Notes under the pieces: generated by a model
Seen by the model: the letters and a program-made list of their open reading frames with translations, nothing else
Told to the model about the DNA's origin: nothing
Databases searched by the model: none
Shown here: piece by piece, positions 17,918 to 26,768 of the stretch
Position numbering within the stretch: the first letter of the stretch is position 1
Layout of the letters: each line of letters starts with the position of its first letter
NCBI GenBank assembly: GCA_938006335.1
Contig: CALLMF010000031.1
Span: forward strand, 62,001-126,000
Direction: 5' to 3'
Length of the DNA: 64,000 nt
DNA from: an uncultured Granulosicoccaceae bacterium
GTDB lineage: Bacteria > Pseudomonadota > Gammaproteobacteria > Granulosicoccales > Granulosicoccaceae
Made by a program: the position numbers and the translations under genes

Positions 17918-19390
17918 ATGAGTACTGTCAACGCAAGTGTCGGCCCCGCGCACCCCCAGGTGGTCGTACTTGTGGGAGCAACAGGTGACCTCGCCCGACG
18001 CAAACTGATCCCGGGCCTCTTTCATTTGTTCCACATCGGGTTCATTCCCGATTGCCGGATCGTGGGATTGTCACTTGAAGATCTCTCGGTCGATGAGTTC
18101 GTCAAGCACTGCCGGAGCTCTCTGGAAGATTTCTACCGGCGTGGTGGCTCGCACAGCAATATTCCGGAAGACGGCTGGAAGGCGTTTGCCGAGCGTCTCG
18201 ACTACGTGGCCCTGTCCCAGGGCGCTGCCACTCTCGAGCAATCGGTTGCCCGCGCAGAGCGGGATATCGGCGGTGAGACACGTCGCTTGCACTATCTCAG
18301 CGTACCGCCCAGTGCCGCCTTGTCGACTGTACAAATGCTGGCCGAAGCCAAGCTTGTGGAAGGCTCGCGAGTCATCATGGAAAAACCGTTTGGCATTGAC
18401 CATGCGTCGGCAGTCGCACTGAACAAGGCAGTACACGAGGTGTTCAGCGAAGAGCAGGTGTTTCGTATCGATCACTTCCTCGGCAAGGAACCGGCGCAGA
18501 ACATCCTTGCCTTCCGCTTTGCCAACGGCTTGTTCGAGCCGCTGTGGAATCGTAACTTCATCGACCACATCCAGATCGATGTACCAGAAACACTCGGACT
18601 CGAAACCAGAGCATCCTTTTACGAAGGAACCGGTGCATTTCGCGACATGGTGGTAACGCATCTGTTTCAGATTCTTGCGTTTGTCGCGATGGAAGCACCC
18701 GTCACCCTCGATGCCAAGGCCATCATCGAAGAGAAGATCAAGGTGTTCCGAAGCATGCTGCCGATTCAGCCATCGGATGTCGTGCGTGGGCAGTTCACCG
18801 GCTACACCAACCTCGATGGGGTACCTCTGGATTCCGACACTGAAACCTTCATCGCCCTGAAATGCAGCATCGACAACTGGCGCTGGGCGGGCGTGCCGTT
18901 CTATCTGCGCACCGGAAAACAGCTCGCCGAAGGTCAGCGCATCATCTCCATCGCCTTTCGGGAACCTCCGAAAAGCATGTTCCCGGCAGACTCGGGAGTG
19001 GGCGCGCTCGGGCCTGACCACCTCACCTTCGACCTTGCTGATGCGTCTCGCACGTCACTGTCGTTCTACGGCAAGCGTCCCGGCCCCGGCATGAAGCTCG
19101 ACAAGCACAGCTTGCAGTTCGCCATGGATGAGACCAAGCACATCGGCGAAGTGCTGGAAGCCTATGAGCGCCTGATACTCGACGCGATGCGCGGCGATCA
19201 CACCCTGTTCACGACCGCCAAGGGCATCGAGCAGTTGTGGAAGATATCTGCGCCCTTGCTGGAGTCTCCACCTCCCGTCAGCGCATACCCGCCCGGCTCC
19301 TGGGGCCCCAATGCCGTCCACCAGCTGATCAGCCCACACGCCTGGAGGCTTCCGTTCGAGCGGACCTGGCGGCAAGCCAACTGCGACTGA
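17918..19390 (+). CDS. zwf: Glucose-6-phosphate 1-dehydrogenase
   Basis: Zwf oxidises glucose-6-phosphate to 6-phosphogluconolactone, feeding the pentose phosphate or Entner-Doudoroff route and making NADPH. The 490-residue protein has the coenzyme motif VLVGATGDLARRKL (about 17-30), the EKPFG block (about 153-157) and the active-site motif RIDHFLGKEPAQNIL, plus conserved AFRDMVVTHLFQIL and YLRTGKQL. The ATG is preceded by AGGAG at 17906-17910. No pgl, edd or eda gene is adjacent. A hairpin follows the stop codon directly. Confidence 0.97.
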   Translation: MSTVNASVGPAHPQVVVLVGATGDLARRKLIPGLFHLFHIGFIPDCRIVGLSLEDLSVDEFVKHCRSSLEDFYRRGGSHSNIPEDGWKAFAERLDYVALSQGAATLEQSVARAERDIGGETRRLHYLSVPPSAALSTVQMLAEAKLVEGSRVIMEKPFGIDHASAVALNKAVHEVFSEEQVFRIDHFLGKEPAQNILAFRFANGLFEPLWNRNFIDHIQIDVPETLGLETRASFYEGTGAFRDMVVTHLFQILAFVAMEAPVTLDAKAIIEEKIKVFRSMLPIQPSDVVRGQFTGYTNLDGVPLDSDTETFIALKCSIDNWRWAGVPFYLRTGKQLAEGQRIISIAFREPPKSMFPADSGVGALGPDHLTFDLADASRTSLSFYGKRPGPGMKLDKHSLQFAMDETKHIGEVLEAYERLILDAMRGDHTLFTTAKGIEQLWKISAPLLESPPPVSAYPPGSWGPNAVHQLISPHAWRLPFERTWRQANCD

Positions 19391-19393
19391 TAC

Positions 19394-19415
19394 TGCAGCC
19401 CCGTACCGGGCTGCA
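19394..19415 (+). terminator. Hairpin after zwf
   Basis: A perfect 8-bp stem, TGCAGCCC / GGGCTGCA, with a six-base loop starts 3 bases after the zwf stop codon. No run of T follows (next bases are attcactg), so it is a weak intrinsic terminator at best or an RNA 3'-end stabiliser. Confidence 0.45.
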
Positions 19416-19420
19416 ATTCA

Positions 19421-19460
19421 CTGTGATGCGGGACGCAGTTTCAGCAGCACTGCATCACAG
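19421..19460. repeat. Inverted repeat downstream of zwf
   Basis: CTGTGATGC at 19421-19429 is repeated exactly in inverted form (GCATCACAG) at 19452-19460 around a 22-base spacer, directly after the zwf hairpin. The remaining part of the 314-base gap (19461-19704) contains no gene or clear promoter that I can support. Confidence 0.45.
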
Positions 19461-19704
19461 GCGAGGTAGCCAAACGCCATTCGGCGAGTACCACCGCCGG
19501 TTTCAACACGCTGGCAGCAGTGGCCGCTGCGCTATTGGTCGATAACCGGACTGCAAGTGACCACAGGATGCAGTTGATCCAGGCCGTGCGACAGATAGCC
19601 GACGATGGTCACAGGCCCGATCATGGGCACTCGCAATTACGCAGTGGCCACCTACACTTTGACGCAAGAGACCAATAGCTCTTCGACAGCCGCATGAAAT
19701 TCCC

Positions 19705-20682
19705 ATGAAGCTGCATCTTCTATCCGCCTATCGTGATCATCCGGCGCTCGATCAGTTGATCGAGTGTGGCAGTGCTGACCGCGTCGGTCGTCACGAACTG
19801 ACGTCCTCACCGGATGAGGCGGATGCCATCCTCTTCGTGGAAAATGCGCAATTCAGTGACTACCTCTATCGTGAGCTGCTGAAACACGAACTGATCGCAG
19901 CCTATCCAGACAAGATCTTCATGTACAACGAGGCCGACAAACCCTGGGCGACACTTCCGGGTCTGTATTGCTCAATGCCGGATACGGCCTTCGAATACGA
20001 TCATCAAGTCGCTTTCCCGTACGTACAGACGCCCAACCCCTACGTCAGCCAGATCAACGATTGGGAGCTTGAGAAGCGCTGGCTGTACTCCTTCGTGGGT
20101 TCGGTCAGCCACCGTTGTCGCAAGGACGTGCTTGCGCTTGGCACGCAGTGTGACGGTGTCGTCGACACCTCCGAATTCGACACCTGGCACAGCGAAGGCA
20201 CTGATCGCCTGTCACAGGAACTCAAGTTTGCCGAACACATGGCGCGGAGCCAGTTCGTGCTGTGTCCACGTGGCATCGGCACATCTTCTGCGCGACTGTT
20301 CGAGACCATGGAAGCCGGTATTGCGCCGGTCATCATCTCGGACCACTGGGTACCCACCGAGCACATCGACTGGAGCTTTGCAGTCCAGGTGCCCGAAAAC
20401 AGTGTCGACACCATCCCTGACGTACTCGAAGCGATAGCCGACGAGTCAGCAGACAGAGGCAGGGCCGCACGTGACGCCTGGGCGTCGGCCTATTCAGCAG
20501 ACACCTTGTTCAATACCGCGGCAGAGTCCATTGCCTACCTGCTGGATATCAAGGAGTCAGCCAGACCAGGTGCGATTCGCAATTGGCGTGGTACCAGGCA
20601 GTTTGTGGTCAGCAAGAACCATGAACTGCGAACGACCGCCAGACAAATCCTCGACCGCCTGCAACCTGACAAGGCTGCCTGA
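19705..20682 (+). CDS. Exostosin-family (GT47-like) glycosyltransferase
   Basis: A 325-residue protein with the exostosin-type block FVLCPRGIGTSSARLFETMEAG followed by PVIISDHWVPTEHIDW, which is the nucleotide-sugar binding signature of this group. The N-terminal half (DEADAILFVENAQFSDYLY ... KIFMYNEADKPW) matches the same family. No signal peptide or membrane segment is seen, so it is probably cytoplasmic. The sugar donor and acceptor cannot be told from the sequence. It is isolated: no other polysaccharide gene lies nearby. Its stop abuts the stop of the convergent DUF4403 gene in a shared TGATCA. Confidence 0.8.
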   Translation: MKLHLLSAYRDHPALDQLIECGSADRVGRHELTSSPDEADAILFVENAQFSDYLYRELLKHELIAAYPDKIFMYNEADKPWATLPGLYCSMPDTAFEYDHQVAFPYVQTPNPYVSQINDWELEKRWLYSFVGSVSHRCRKDVLALGTQCDGVVDTSEFDTWHSEGTDRLSQELKFAEHMARSQFVLCPRGIGTSSARLFETMEAGIAPVIISDHWVPTEHIDWSFAVQVPENSVDTIPDVLEAIADESADRGRAARDAWASAYSADTLFNTAAESIAYLLDIKESARPGAIRNWRGTRQFVVSKNHELRTTARQILDRLQPDKAA

Positions 20683-22215
20683 TCAGAGCGCCCTGTCTGC
20701 AAGCAAGGCGTCGATGTCCCCGACCTGCAACCGTGCGCCGCCGGTGATATCAAGCACTGACACCAGCCACCCGTCGGTGGCCGCCACGCCAGAGAGCGAT
20801 CCGCTGTTGATGCTGAGCTCCGCCCTGGCCCAGTCGGGCAGCGCGTCCTCGATCAGGTCCAACTCGGCGCTGACTCGCGCCACGATCTCCTGCCCGGGCT
20901 CAAGGACCTGGAACACGCTGCGCTGCTCAATCGCCCCGAGCACCTCGGGTGTCAGCATGAAGCCGCCCATGTTGCTGAGCGCCTGGCGGGTTTGCTCATC
21001 GAAGTCAGCATGCTGCAAGGACAACTGACTACTTGCACGGTCAAGATGTGGTGTGCCGCTGACATACATCGTGGTGGTCACCGCCGGTCGCCAGTCAGGC
21101 GATACCTTGACGGCGACGGCGACGGTGAAGGTGTCGGCCAGTTCATGGGCGGTCACGGACTGCACTTCCACACGACCGCCGTCCAACTCGAGCAGCTGCG
21201 GCAAGGCCACGCTCTGGGAGGTTACTGTGGTCAATTGATCCAGTGGCATGGACACTGGTACCTGCATGCTGATCTCACTGCCTCGCTTGACCGTGCCGGG
21301 GGACGGCAGCGGGGTCAGGTTCAACACCGGGGGCACGGGGGACACGACGATGGCGGTACGCACCCGGGTGCCCACGGTGATGGATACCTGATCGTCGCTG
21401 GCTTGAAACGGGCTGACCAGCAGGGCCAAGGGCTCCCAGCTCATCCAGACCGTGGGTTGTGACGACACCTGAACAACAGCGTGCATGGCGTTCCACAAGC
21501 GCTCCACCACCGTCGCGACCCGTCCATCCGATGCCAGCCTGGCGCGTAGCTGCTGCTCCTGCTCGCGCATCTTTGCCTCTATTCGCGACTGAATTGCGCG
21601 ACGTACGCTGACCTTCAACACACGCCCGAAGAACTCGGCCTCCGCCTTGGACAAGGACACGCTCATGTCGAACTCAGGTTCGATGGTCCAGTCCTTGTTG
21701 AAACGCGGCCGTACCGTGCCGACAATGGCTCCTTCGAATTCGACGGTTTCGTTGAAATCGAAACCCAGCGCCTTCTCGAGCAACCCGAGCGCTCCCTTGC
21801 TCTTCCTGGCAACTCCCACTCGGCCGGTGATATTGATCAGTCCATGGTCGAGAGGAATTCGGAACGCCAGCGCCCCCTGGTAGGACGAAAGCTGTGCTGA
21901 GCCTATCGACAAAGACCATGTGAGTCGATCGTTGTTGGCCGCCGCCAGGGGGTCCTCCTCGCTACCGGAGAGCGTGCGCGGCACCACGGCATCGATGGCC
22001 GCTTGAACAGCACCCTGATCGATGTCGAGGTCTATGGAGACATCAGATACCAGGCCGGGGGCCTCGACCGGTGAGTCCGAGAGCGCGCGCACGTCCGGCT
22101 CGGGCGCCGGCGGAAGAATGACGGCGGCACGTGGAGATTGGTGCCAGATGACAACACCGGCAAGCGTTGTCACAAGCACGACGAGCGAAACTACAGGCGC
22201 CGATTGGGCTTTCAT
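20683..22215 (-). CDS. DUF4403 family protein
   Basis: A 510-residue protein with an N-terminal signal/anchor (APVVSLVVLVTTLAGVVIW) followed by the long beta-rich body of the DUF4403 family (VSIDLDIDQGAVQAAIDAVVP at the start; LPDWARAELSINSGSLSGV near the end). The fold is likely related to lipid-binding tubular (TULIP-like) proteins; that link is from memory and not visible in motifs. It should face the periplasm. Function is unknown. It lies 153 bases downstream of the GGDEF gene on the same strand. Confidence 0.75.
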   Translation of the reverse strand: MKAQSAPVVSLVVLVTTLAGVVIWHQSPRAAVILPPAPEPDVRALSDSPVEAPGLVSDVSIDLDIDQGAVQAAIDAVVPRTLSGSEEDPLAAANNDRLTWSLSIGSAQLSSYQGALAFRIPLDHGLINITGRVGVARKSKGALGLLEKALGFDFNETVEFEGAIVGTVRPRFNKDWTIEPEFDMSVSLSKAEAEFFGRVLKVSVRRAIQSRIEAKMREQEQQLRARLASDGRVATVVERLWNAMHAVVQVSSQPTVWMSWEPLALLVSPFQASDDQVSITVGTRVRTAIVVSPVPPVLNLTPLPSPGTVKRGSEISMQVPVSMPLDQLTTVTSQSVALPQLLELDGGRVEVQSVTAHELADTFTVAVAVKVSPDWRPAVTTTMYVSGTPHLDRASSQLSLQHADFDEQTRQALSNMGGFMLTPEVLGAIEQRSVFQVLEPGQEIVARVSAELDLIEDALPDWARAELSINSGSLSGVAATDGWLVSVLDITGGARLQVGDIDALLADRAL

Positions 22216-22368
22216 CGATACCGGGAAACGCGAGTCCTTCCGGAGGGCGCTGACAGAGTATCACCACCGCGCCGGCCTACTACCAGAGGCGACGCCCGAG
22301 AGCCTCGGTCACCTACGCGTGCAGGACTGGATCACTGAACCTCACCGCCCCGGCGATCACGCGTCACG

Positions 22369-24120
22369 CTATTTGCCGAGTACCTTCTGCAAAGGCGCGG
22401 CCTCGGAGATAGCGCAACCATAGGCGCTTTGTATGCCGAGGTCACTCAGTTGGGTCAGTGTCTCGGAGGCGTCGATATCAGCGGCAACAACGCGCTTGGA
22501 TGCGCGCTCGGCGACGCCCACCAATGCCTTGATGGCCGAGTGCGTGGCGTTGCCGGGTTTGAGACCAAGCGTCAGCTCGCGTGACATGTACACCGAGTCG
22601 TAGGCAACATCAAACAAGGGTGCAAGTACATCGAGCGTATTGGCCCGAATCTCCAGCGCCACGCCGATGCCATTGGCGCTGACGCGTTCATGGAACGCCA
22701 GAAGATGCGGGTGATCCGCCACCGGCGCCACGCCATTCAGCACGAAACACAAATTCTGCGCCGATCGCGCCTTCATGGCATTGATGGCTAACAGCTCGCT
22801 GGCAAGCTCCGGGACAGCGACAATGGCCCGAGCCGGAATCGGCAACACGAAGCCGATCTTGTTGGCACGCGCGGGCTCCAGATAAAACAGCGAGTCGACC
22901 GTTACCTTGAACATCCATCGAACCAGATCCGCTCCACCATCCGCACGGGATGCGGCATCGTCGAGCAACTCGCGCATGGTCATGCCGGGAGAGGCGTCAT
23001 CCCCTTCGGTACGCGCATCCACCATGACCCATTCGGATACCTCACGTTCCCGTCGCGAGCCTTGTCGGTTGGATGACGTCGACGTCGTTCCAGTGGTCAG
23101 TTGCTGCATCAATTGGCCGTAAATCTGTGGGCTGCGACCATCATGCGGCTTGTGGCTCGATGCACTGGCAACCGGTTCACCATGCCCGGCATCAACACGA
23201 CGGACGTTTGTTGACCCTGAGGTGTCGTCGGTCAAGTTGCCCGCAAACACAGCCCCTCGCCCGGCTTCCTTGGCAGCGTACAACGCTTCATCTGCCACGG
23301 TCAGCCACTCGTTGGGAGGCCGGTCGGGACGATCGATAGCGACCATGCCGATGCTGGTACCCACACCGACACGATTCCCCTGCCAGTTGAGGCGGTAGCG
23401 CGAAATGAACTCGAGGATGGCCAGTGCCACCTCCTCGGCAGCGGCACCAGACCGCGCATGCAACAGCACGGCGAATTCATCACCGCCGAGTCGGGCCACG
23501 AGATCGTCCTTACCGACGATTCGGTCCAGGCCTACAGCGACTTCGGTCAGCAAGGCATCACCGGCCGCGTGGCCGTAGAGATCATTGACTGGCTTGAAGC
23601 GGTCCAGATCGATCATCAACAGGCTGTGAGTCGCTGAACCATCGTGCGACAGCTTGTCCAGTACCGACCCGAAATGACGGCGATTCGCGGCGCCCGTCAT
23701 TGGATCATGCAGCAAGGCATGGTTGTCCAGCGCCTGCGTCTGGGAAACCTCTGCGAAGCGTCGCTGCAGGTCCTTGTAGCGTTGTTGCAACCTGGGGTAG
23801 CGAAGCTGCAGGGCCTCGGAGCGTCGTTGCAGCTTCAGATTACTCGCCCCTAGCGCGAGCACGGCAATCATCGCGGCAAGCAGCACACTCAACGGTGCCG
23901 TCAGCGCCCCCTGTGAGGAGCCGAAGCTCCAATCGAGGCCAAAGACCGCGCGCAGCACAGGCAAGCTGGCTCCCAGCAGCAGCAGGGCCACAAGTACTCC
24001 GAGCCCTACTTTATCCCGACGTTGATTCACATCCTGCGATGAGCCCAGCGGCCGCGACGGCCTGTCCGGGTCTACGGTGGATCCAGGACGATCAGTACGC
24101 TGTCTGGACAAGGATTTCAC
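22369..24120 (-). CDS. Diguanylate cyclase with degenerate EAL-like domain
   Basis: A 583-residue protein with a GTG start. Two membrane segments (about 38-58 and 72-92) are followed by a predicted coiled coil (about 95-130) and a GGDEF domain: DPMTGAANRRHF, LMIDLDRFKPVNDLYGH, and an intact ARLGGDEF at 212-216. The usual inhibitory RxxD site five residues upstream is GKDD here, so product inhibition through that site is unlikely. The C-terminal third (about 370-583) has the order of an EAL domain but not its catalytic residues: the ExLxR entry motif is gone, the DDFG position reads LEIR, LKID reads VYMS and AEGVE reads ADIDA. I infer c-di-GMP synthesis by the GGDEF half and a ligand-binding or structural role for the tail. 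Confidence 0.85.
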   Translation of the reverse strand: MKSLSRQRTDRPGSTVDPDRPSRPLGSSQDVNQRRDKVGLGVLVALLLLGASLPVLRAVFGLDWSFGSSQGALTAPLSVLLAAMIAVLALGASNLKLQRRSEALQLRYPRLQQRYKDLQRRFAEVSQTQALDNHALLHDPMTGAANRRHFGSVLDKLSHDGSATHSLLMIDLDRFKPVNDLYGHAAGDALLTEVAVGLDRIVGKDDLVARLGGDEFAVLLHARSGAAAEEVALAILEFISRYRLNWQGNRVGVGTSIGMVAIDRPDRPPNEWLTVADEALYAAKEAGRGAVFAGNLTDDTSGSTNVRRVDAGHGEPVASASSHKPHDGRSPQIYGQLMQQLTTGTTSTSSNRQGSRREREVSEWVMVDARTEGDDASPGMTMRELLDDAASRADGGADLVRWMFKVTVDSLFYLEPARANKIGFVLPIPARAIVAVPELASELLAINAMKARSAQNLCFVLNGVAPVADHPHLLAFHERVSANGIGVALEIRANTLDVLAPLFDVAYDSVYMSRELTLGLKPGNATHSAIKALVGVAERASKRVVAADIDASETLTQLSDLGIQSAYGCAISEAAPLQKVLGK

Positions 24121-24281
24121 GTACGAGTAGAGCTCCAGCGGCGGGGTTGATGCACAAGCAAGGGCGACACTTGCCCCTCACGTCATCAAATTATCGGCCG
24201 CATGGCCTGCGACTTGCGCCCATCCTCGCGGAATGTCTAGCCAAACGGTCGCGAACTGCAATAGCGAGACCCAGTCCTCAA

Positions 24282-25139
24282 CTACGTCACCCCCCGGGCT
24301 GACAACCACTCGAGAATGTCCCCCTCGATGCGCTGACGAGTCTCTGGGGCCGCGTTCAGCAGCTCGTGGTGGCAATGCTCGTAGGTCGTCATGGTGAGGT
24401 GATGCGAGGGAAGCCTGGCGGCAAACTCGCGCGTGCGCTCGATATCGATGACCACATCATCGCCCGCGATCATCAGCAAGGTGTCCACATCAAGCTGCTC
24501 CGCAGCGGCGGACACTCGCTCAGCCGCCGCGATCAACCAGGACACGAATTCCGCCGACTTGTAACCGTGAATCAAGGGATCAGCACTCGCCAGGCGCTGC
24601 TGCTCGAGATCGTGGGTCAATCGCGAGGGGTCGTAGGGGGTGTTCACCGTGAGGCGTGGCACCAGCACGGAATACAACTTCAGCCGGAGAGCGTCCTGCC
24701 AACCCAGACGCGGGACAATGGCCGGCGCCGACAGCAGCAAACCAGCCACCGGCAGGCGATGCAGCAGCACCAGCTCGGCAGCCACGACGCCGCCGAGGCT
24801 GTGACCAAACAGGAATGGCGTCGCGCCGGTTTCTCGCTCGAAGGCGCTGAACTCGATGGCGGCACGCGTCGCATAGGTGCCGGGAATGGGTATACGCCCC
24901 TGGAGTCCGCCGGACAAACCGTGGCCGGGGTGATCGTGCGCGCCTACTGCCCAGCCCGCAGCCGCAAGCCGAGAGGCCAGCCGCGCGTAGCGCGCGCCAT
25001 GCTCTCCAGTTCCGTGTAACAGGTATACGCCCTGTGGTTTGCGCGGTACACCCTCCCGTGGCAGCCAACGATGTCGATGGACCTCGAGGCTCGCATCCTG
25101 GTCGGCGGGTCTGACGTGGACCTCACGTGGCTCAGTCAT
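24282..25139 (-). CDS. Alpha/beta hydrolase (monoacylglycerol lipase-like)
   Basis: A 285-residue serine hydrolase of the Hydrolase_4 / lysophospholipase type. It has the oxyanion motif VYLLHGTGEHGARYARL, the nucleophile elbow LFGHSLGGVVAA, an aspartate in LLMIAGDDVVID and the catalytic histidine near YEHCHHELLN. I use the ATG at 25139 (MTEPREVHVRP), which overlaps the end of the CDP-alcohol phosphatidyltransferase gene by 8 bases; the longer open frame is unlikely. As the last gene of a phospholipid cassette it may trim or remodel the lipid product. The substrate is not known. Confidence 0.88.
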   Translation of the reverse strand: MTEPREVHVRPADQDASLEVHRHRWLPREGVPRKPQGVYLLHGTGEHGARYARLASRLAAAGWAVGAHDHPGHGLSGGLQGRIPIPGTYATRAAIEFSAFERETGATPFLFGHSLGGVVAAELVLLHRLPVAGLLLSAPAIVPRLGWQDALRLKLYSVLVPRLTVNTPYDPSRLTHDLEQQRLASADPLIHGYKSAEFVSWLIAAAERVSAAAEQLDVDTLLMIAGDDVVIDIERTREFAARLPSHHLTMTTYEHCHHELLNAAPETRQRIEGDILEWLSARGVT

Positions 25140-25821
25140 TGTGTTCGGCAATTTCCCCAAGAGCGAATAACACCTGCTTGACACGAGCGACAACGACCCA
25201 GAGCGCACCGATACACACCACTACAAGTGCGACCATGAATATCTGCGCATCGTCGAGCACATCCAACCATCGCGCCGCGATGGCGACAATGCAAGCCAGT
25301 GTAATCACCGCCATACGTTGCGGCTTGGCCATCCAGCCCCGGAAGCTGACCGTTCCGGTCAAACGATGGCCGAGTTCGCGTACGTATGCGGTCGCTACCG
25401 CCAAGGCCGCCGCAACCCAACCGAGCGTGGCCATTTCAGCCACCACTCCGGCGGCTGCGAGTATCACTACATCCGACACACGATCCGGGAACTCGTTCCA
25501 GAAAGGCCCGGTGGCACTCGAGCGCTGGCCTTCCACGGCAACCATGCCATCGATGAGATTGCAGACCAGACGGAGCTGACAACCGAGCGCCGCAAGCAAC
25601 AGCCAGACAACACCCGATGCACCCGGACCCACCGAAGCCAGAAGCACGAAGGCGACGGCGGTGAGTGCGGCGAACCCCATGCTGGCCACCGAGATGACGT
25701 TGGCCGAAATGTGTCTCGCCACAGCCCAACGTGCCAGCGCCTGCGCCCACCCGGTATCGCGGCTGCTTATCGGCCGCCGATCCGTCAATGCTTGAGGCAC
25801 GTCATCATTTGCGTCTGACAT
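25132..25821 (-). CDS. CDP-alcohol phosphatidyltransferase family protein
   Basis: A 229-residue integral membrane enzyme with about six hydrophobic segments. It transfers a phosphatidyl group from CDP-diacylglycerol to an alcohol. The family motif is present in a variant form: LIDGMVAVEG, then GPFWNEFPDRVSD. The two C-terminal metal-site aspartates (FPDRVSD) are kept, the AR pair is AV, and four residues are inserted relative to PgsA. This is the subfamily resembling E. coli YnbA, whose acceptor alcohol is not established. Its ATG overlaps the cdsA stop (TGATG), which argues that CDP-diacylglycerol made by the neighbour is used here. Confidence 0.88.
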   Translation of the reverse strand: MSDANDDVPQALTDRRPISSRDTGWAQALARWAVARHISANVISVASMGFAALTAVAFVLLASVGPGASGVVWLLLAALGCQLRLVCNLIDGMVAVEGQRSSATGPFWNEFPDRVSDVVILAAAGVVAEMATLGWVAAALAVATAYVRELGHRLTGTVSFRGWMAKPQRMAVITLACIVAIAARWLDVLDDAQIFMVALVVVCIGALWVVVARVKQVLFALGEIAEHND

Positions 25822-26768
25822 CAGGTATCTGCGTAAAAGAACCGGACGAGATGAAAAAACACCGGGGCGGCGAACAATACCGAGTCGAGGCGATCAACGA
25901 ATCCCCCATGCCCTGCAATCAGGTGACCCCAATCCTTGATGCCACGGTCGCGCTTTACCGCTGACAGTACAAGTCCACCCAGAAACCCCATGCACGTGAC
26001 CAGCAACGCAGCACCGGCCGCGGCCAATGGCGAGAAGGGTGTGATGCCGTGCATGCCAACCCCGATCAACACGGCGATGGCGATACCACCGACGGTCCCT
26101 TCACGCGTCTTTGACGGTGACAGCTTTGGCGCGACCGGGTGCCGTCCGAGGAGCTTGCCCACGATGTACTGGAAGACGTCACTCAATTGCACCACGGCCA
26201 CCAACCACACGATGAGCAGCAGACCGCGTCCTTCGCTTCCGGGGATGGACAGTGTCAACAGCGCTGGCACGTGTGACAAGCAGAACACGGCAATCATCAA
26301 GGCCCACTGCGTTTCGGCCACACGGATCAGGAACTGATCCGTACTGCCTCTCAAGGCAGCCAGTATCGGCAAGAACAGAAACGCGTAGACGGGAATGAAG
26401 ATCGAGTAGAGGCCGTACCAGTTCGCCGCGATCAGCGCGTATTGCGCGGGCAGGACGACAAAGAATGCAACGGCAAGCGCACGATGATCATGCCGTGAGG
26501 TGCGTGTGAGCGTCAGGCATTCCCGCAGCGCGGCGAACGAGCAGAATGCGAACAGAAGAATCAATGCAAGGTCTCCTGCAATACACGCCGCACCCAGCAA
26601 CAGCACCATGGCCCACCAGGCGTTGATACGAGCGGTCAGGTTGTCGATGATCGGGGACTCATGCCCCGCAGGCTGACGCCATGCCAGCCACTGTGCGACA
26701 AGCGAAGCGATCAGCAGAAAACCGAGGGCTACCCCCAATACGCGTAATAGTTCCGACAGCGCGTTCAT
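25821..26768 (-). CDS. cdsA: Phosphatidate cytidylyltransferase
   Basis: CdsA makes CDP-diacylglycerol from phosphatidate and CTP in the inner membrane. The 315-residue protein has about eight membrane segments and the complete C-terminal family signature, SAVKRDRGIKDWGHLIAGHG followed by GFVDRLD, with the two metal-binding aspartates. SPSKTREGTVGG is the second conserved block. It overlaps the acyltransferase gene by ATGA and the phosphatidyltransferase gene by one base. This copy is organised like E. coli ynbB; the housekeeping cdsA (usually near lpxC/dxr/bamA) is not in this window. Confidence 0.95.
   Translation of the reverse strand: MNALSELLRVLGVALGFLLIASLVAQWLAWRQPAGHESPIIDNLTARINAWWAMVLLLGAACIAGDLALILLFAFCSFAALRECLTLTRTSRHDHRALAVAFFVVLPAQYALIAANWYGLYSIFIPVYAFLFLPILAALRGSTDQFLIRVAETQWALMIAVFCLSHVPALLTLSIPGSEGRGLLLIVWLVAVVQLSDVFQYIVGKLLGRHPVAPKLSPSKTREGTVGGIAIAVLIGVGMHGITPFSPLAAAGAALLVTCMGFLGGLVLSAVKRDRGIKDWGHLIAGHGGFVDRLDSVLFAAPVFFHLVRFFYADT

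Noticed and set aside
18071-19021. A 316-codon minus-strand open frame
   Set aside because: Antisense to zwf, which has all its family motifs.
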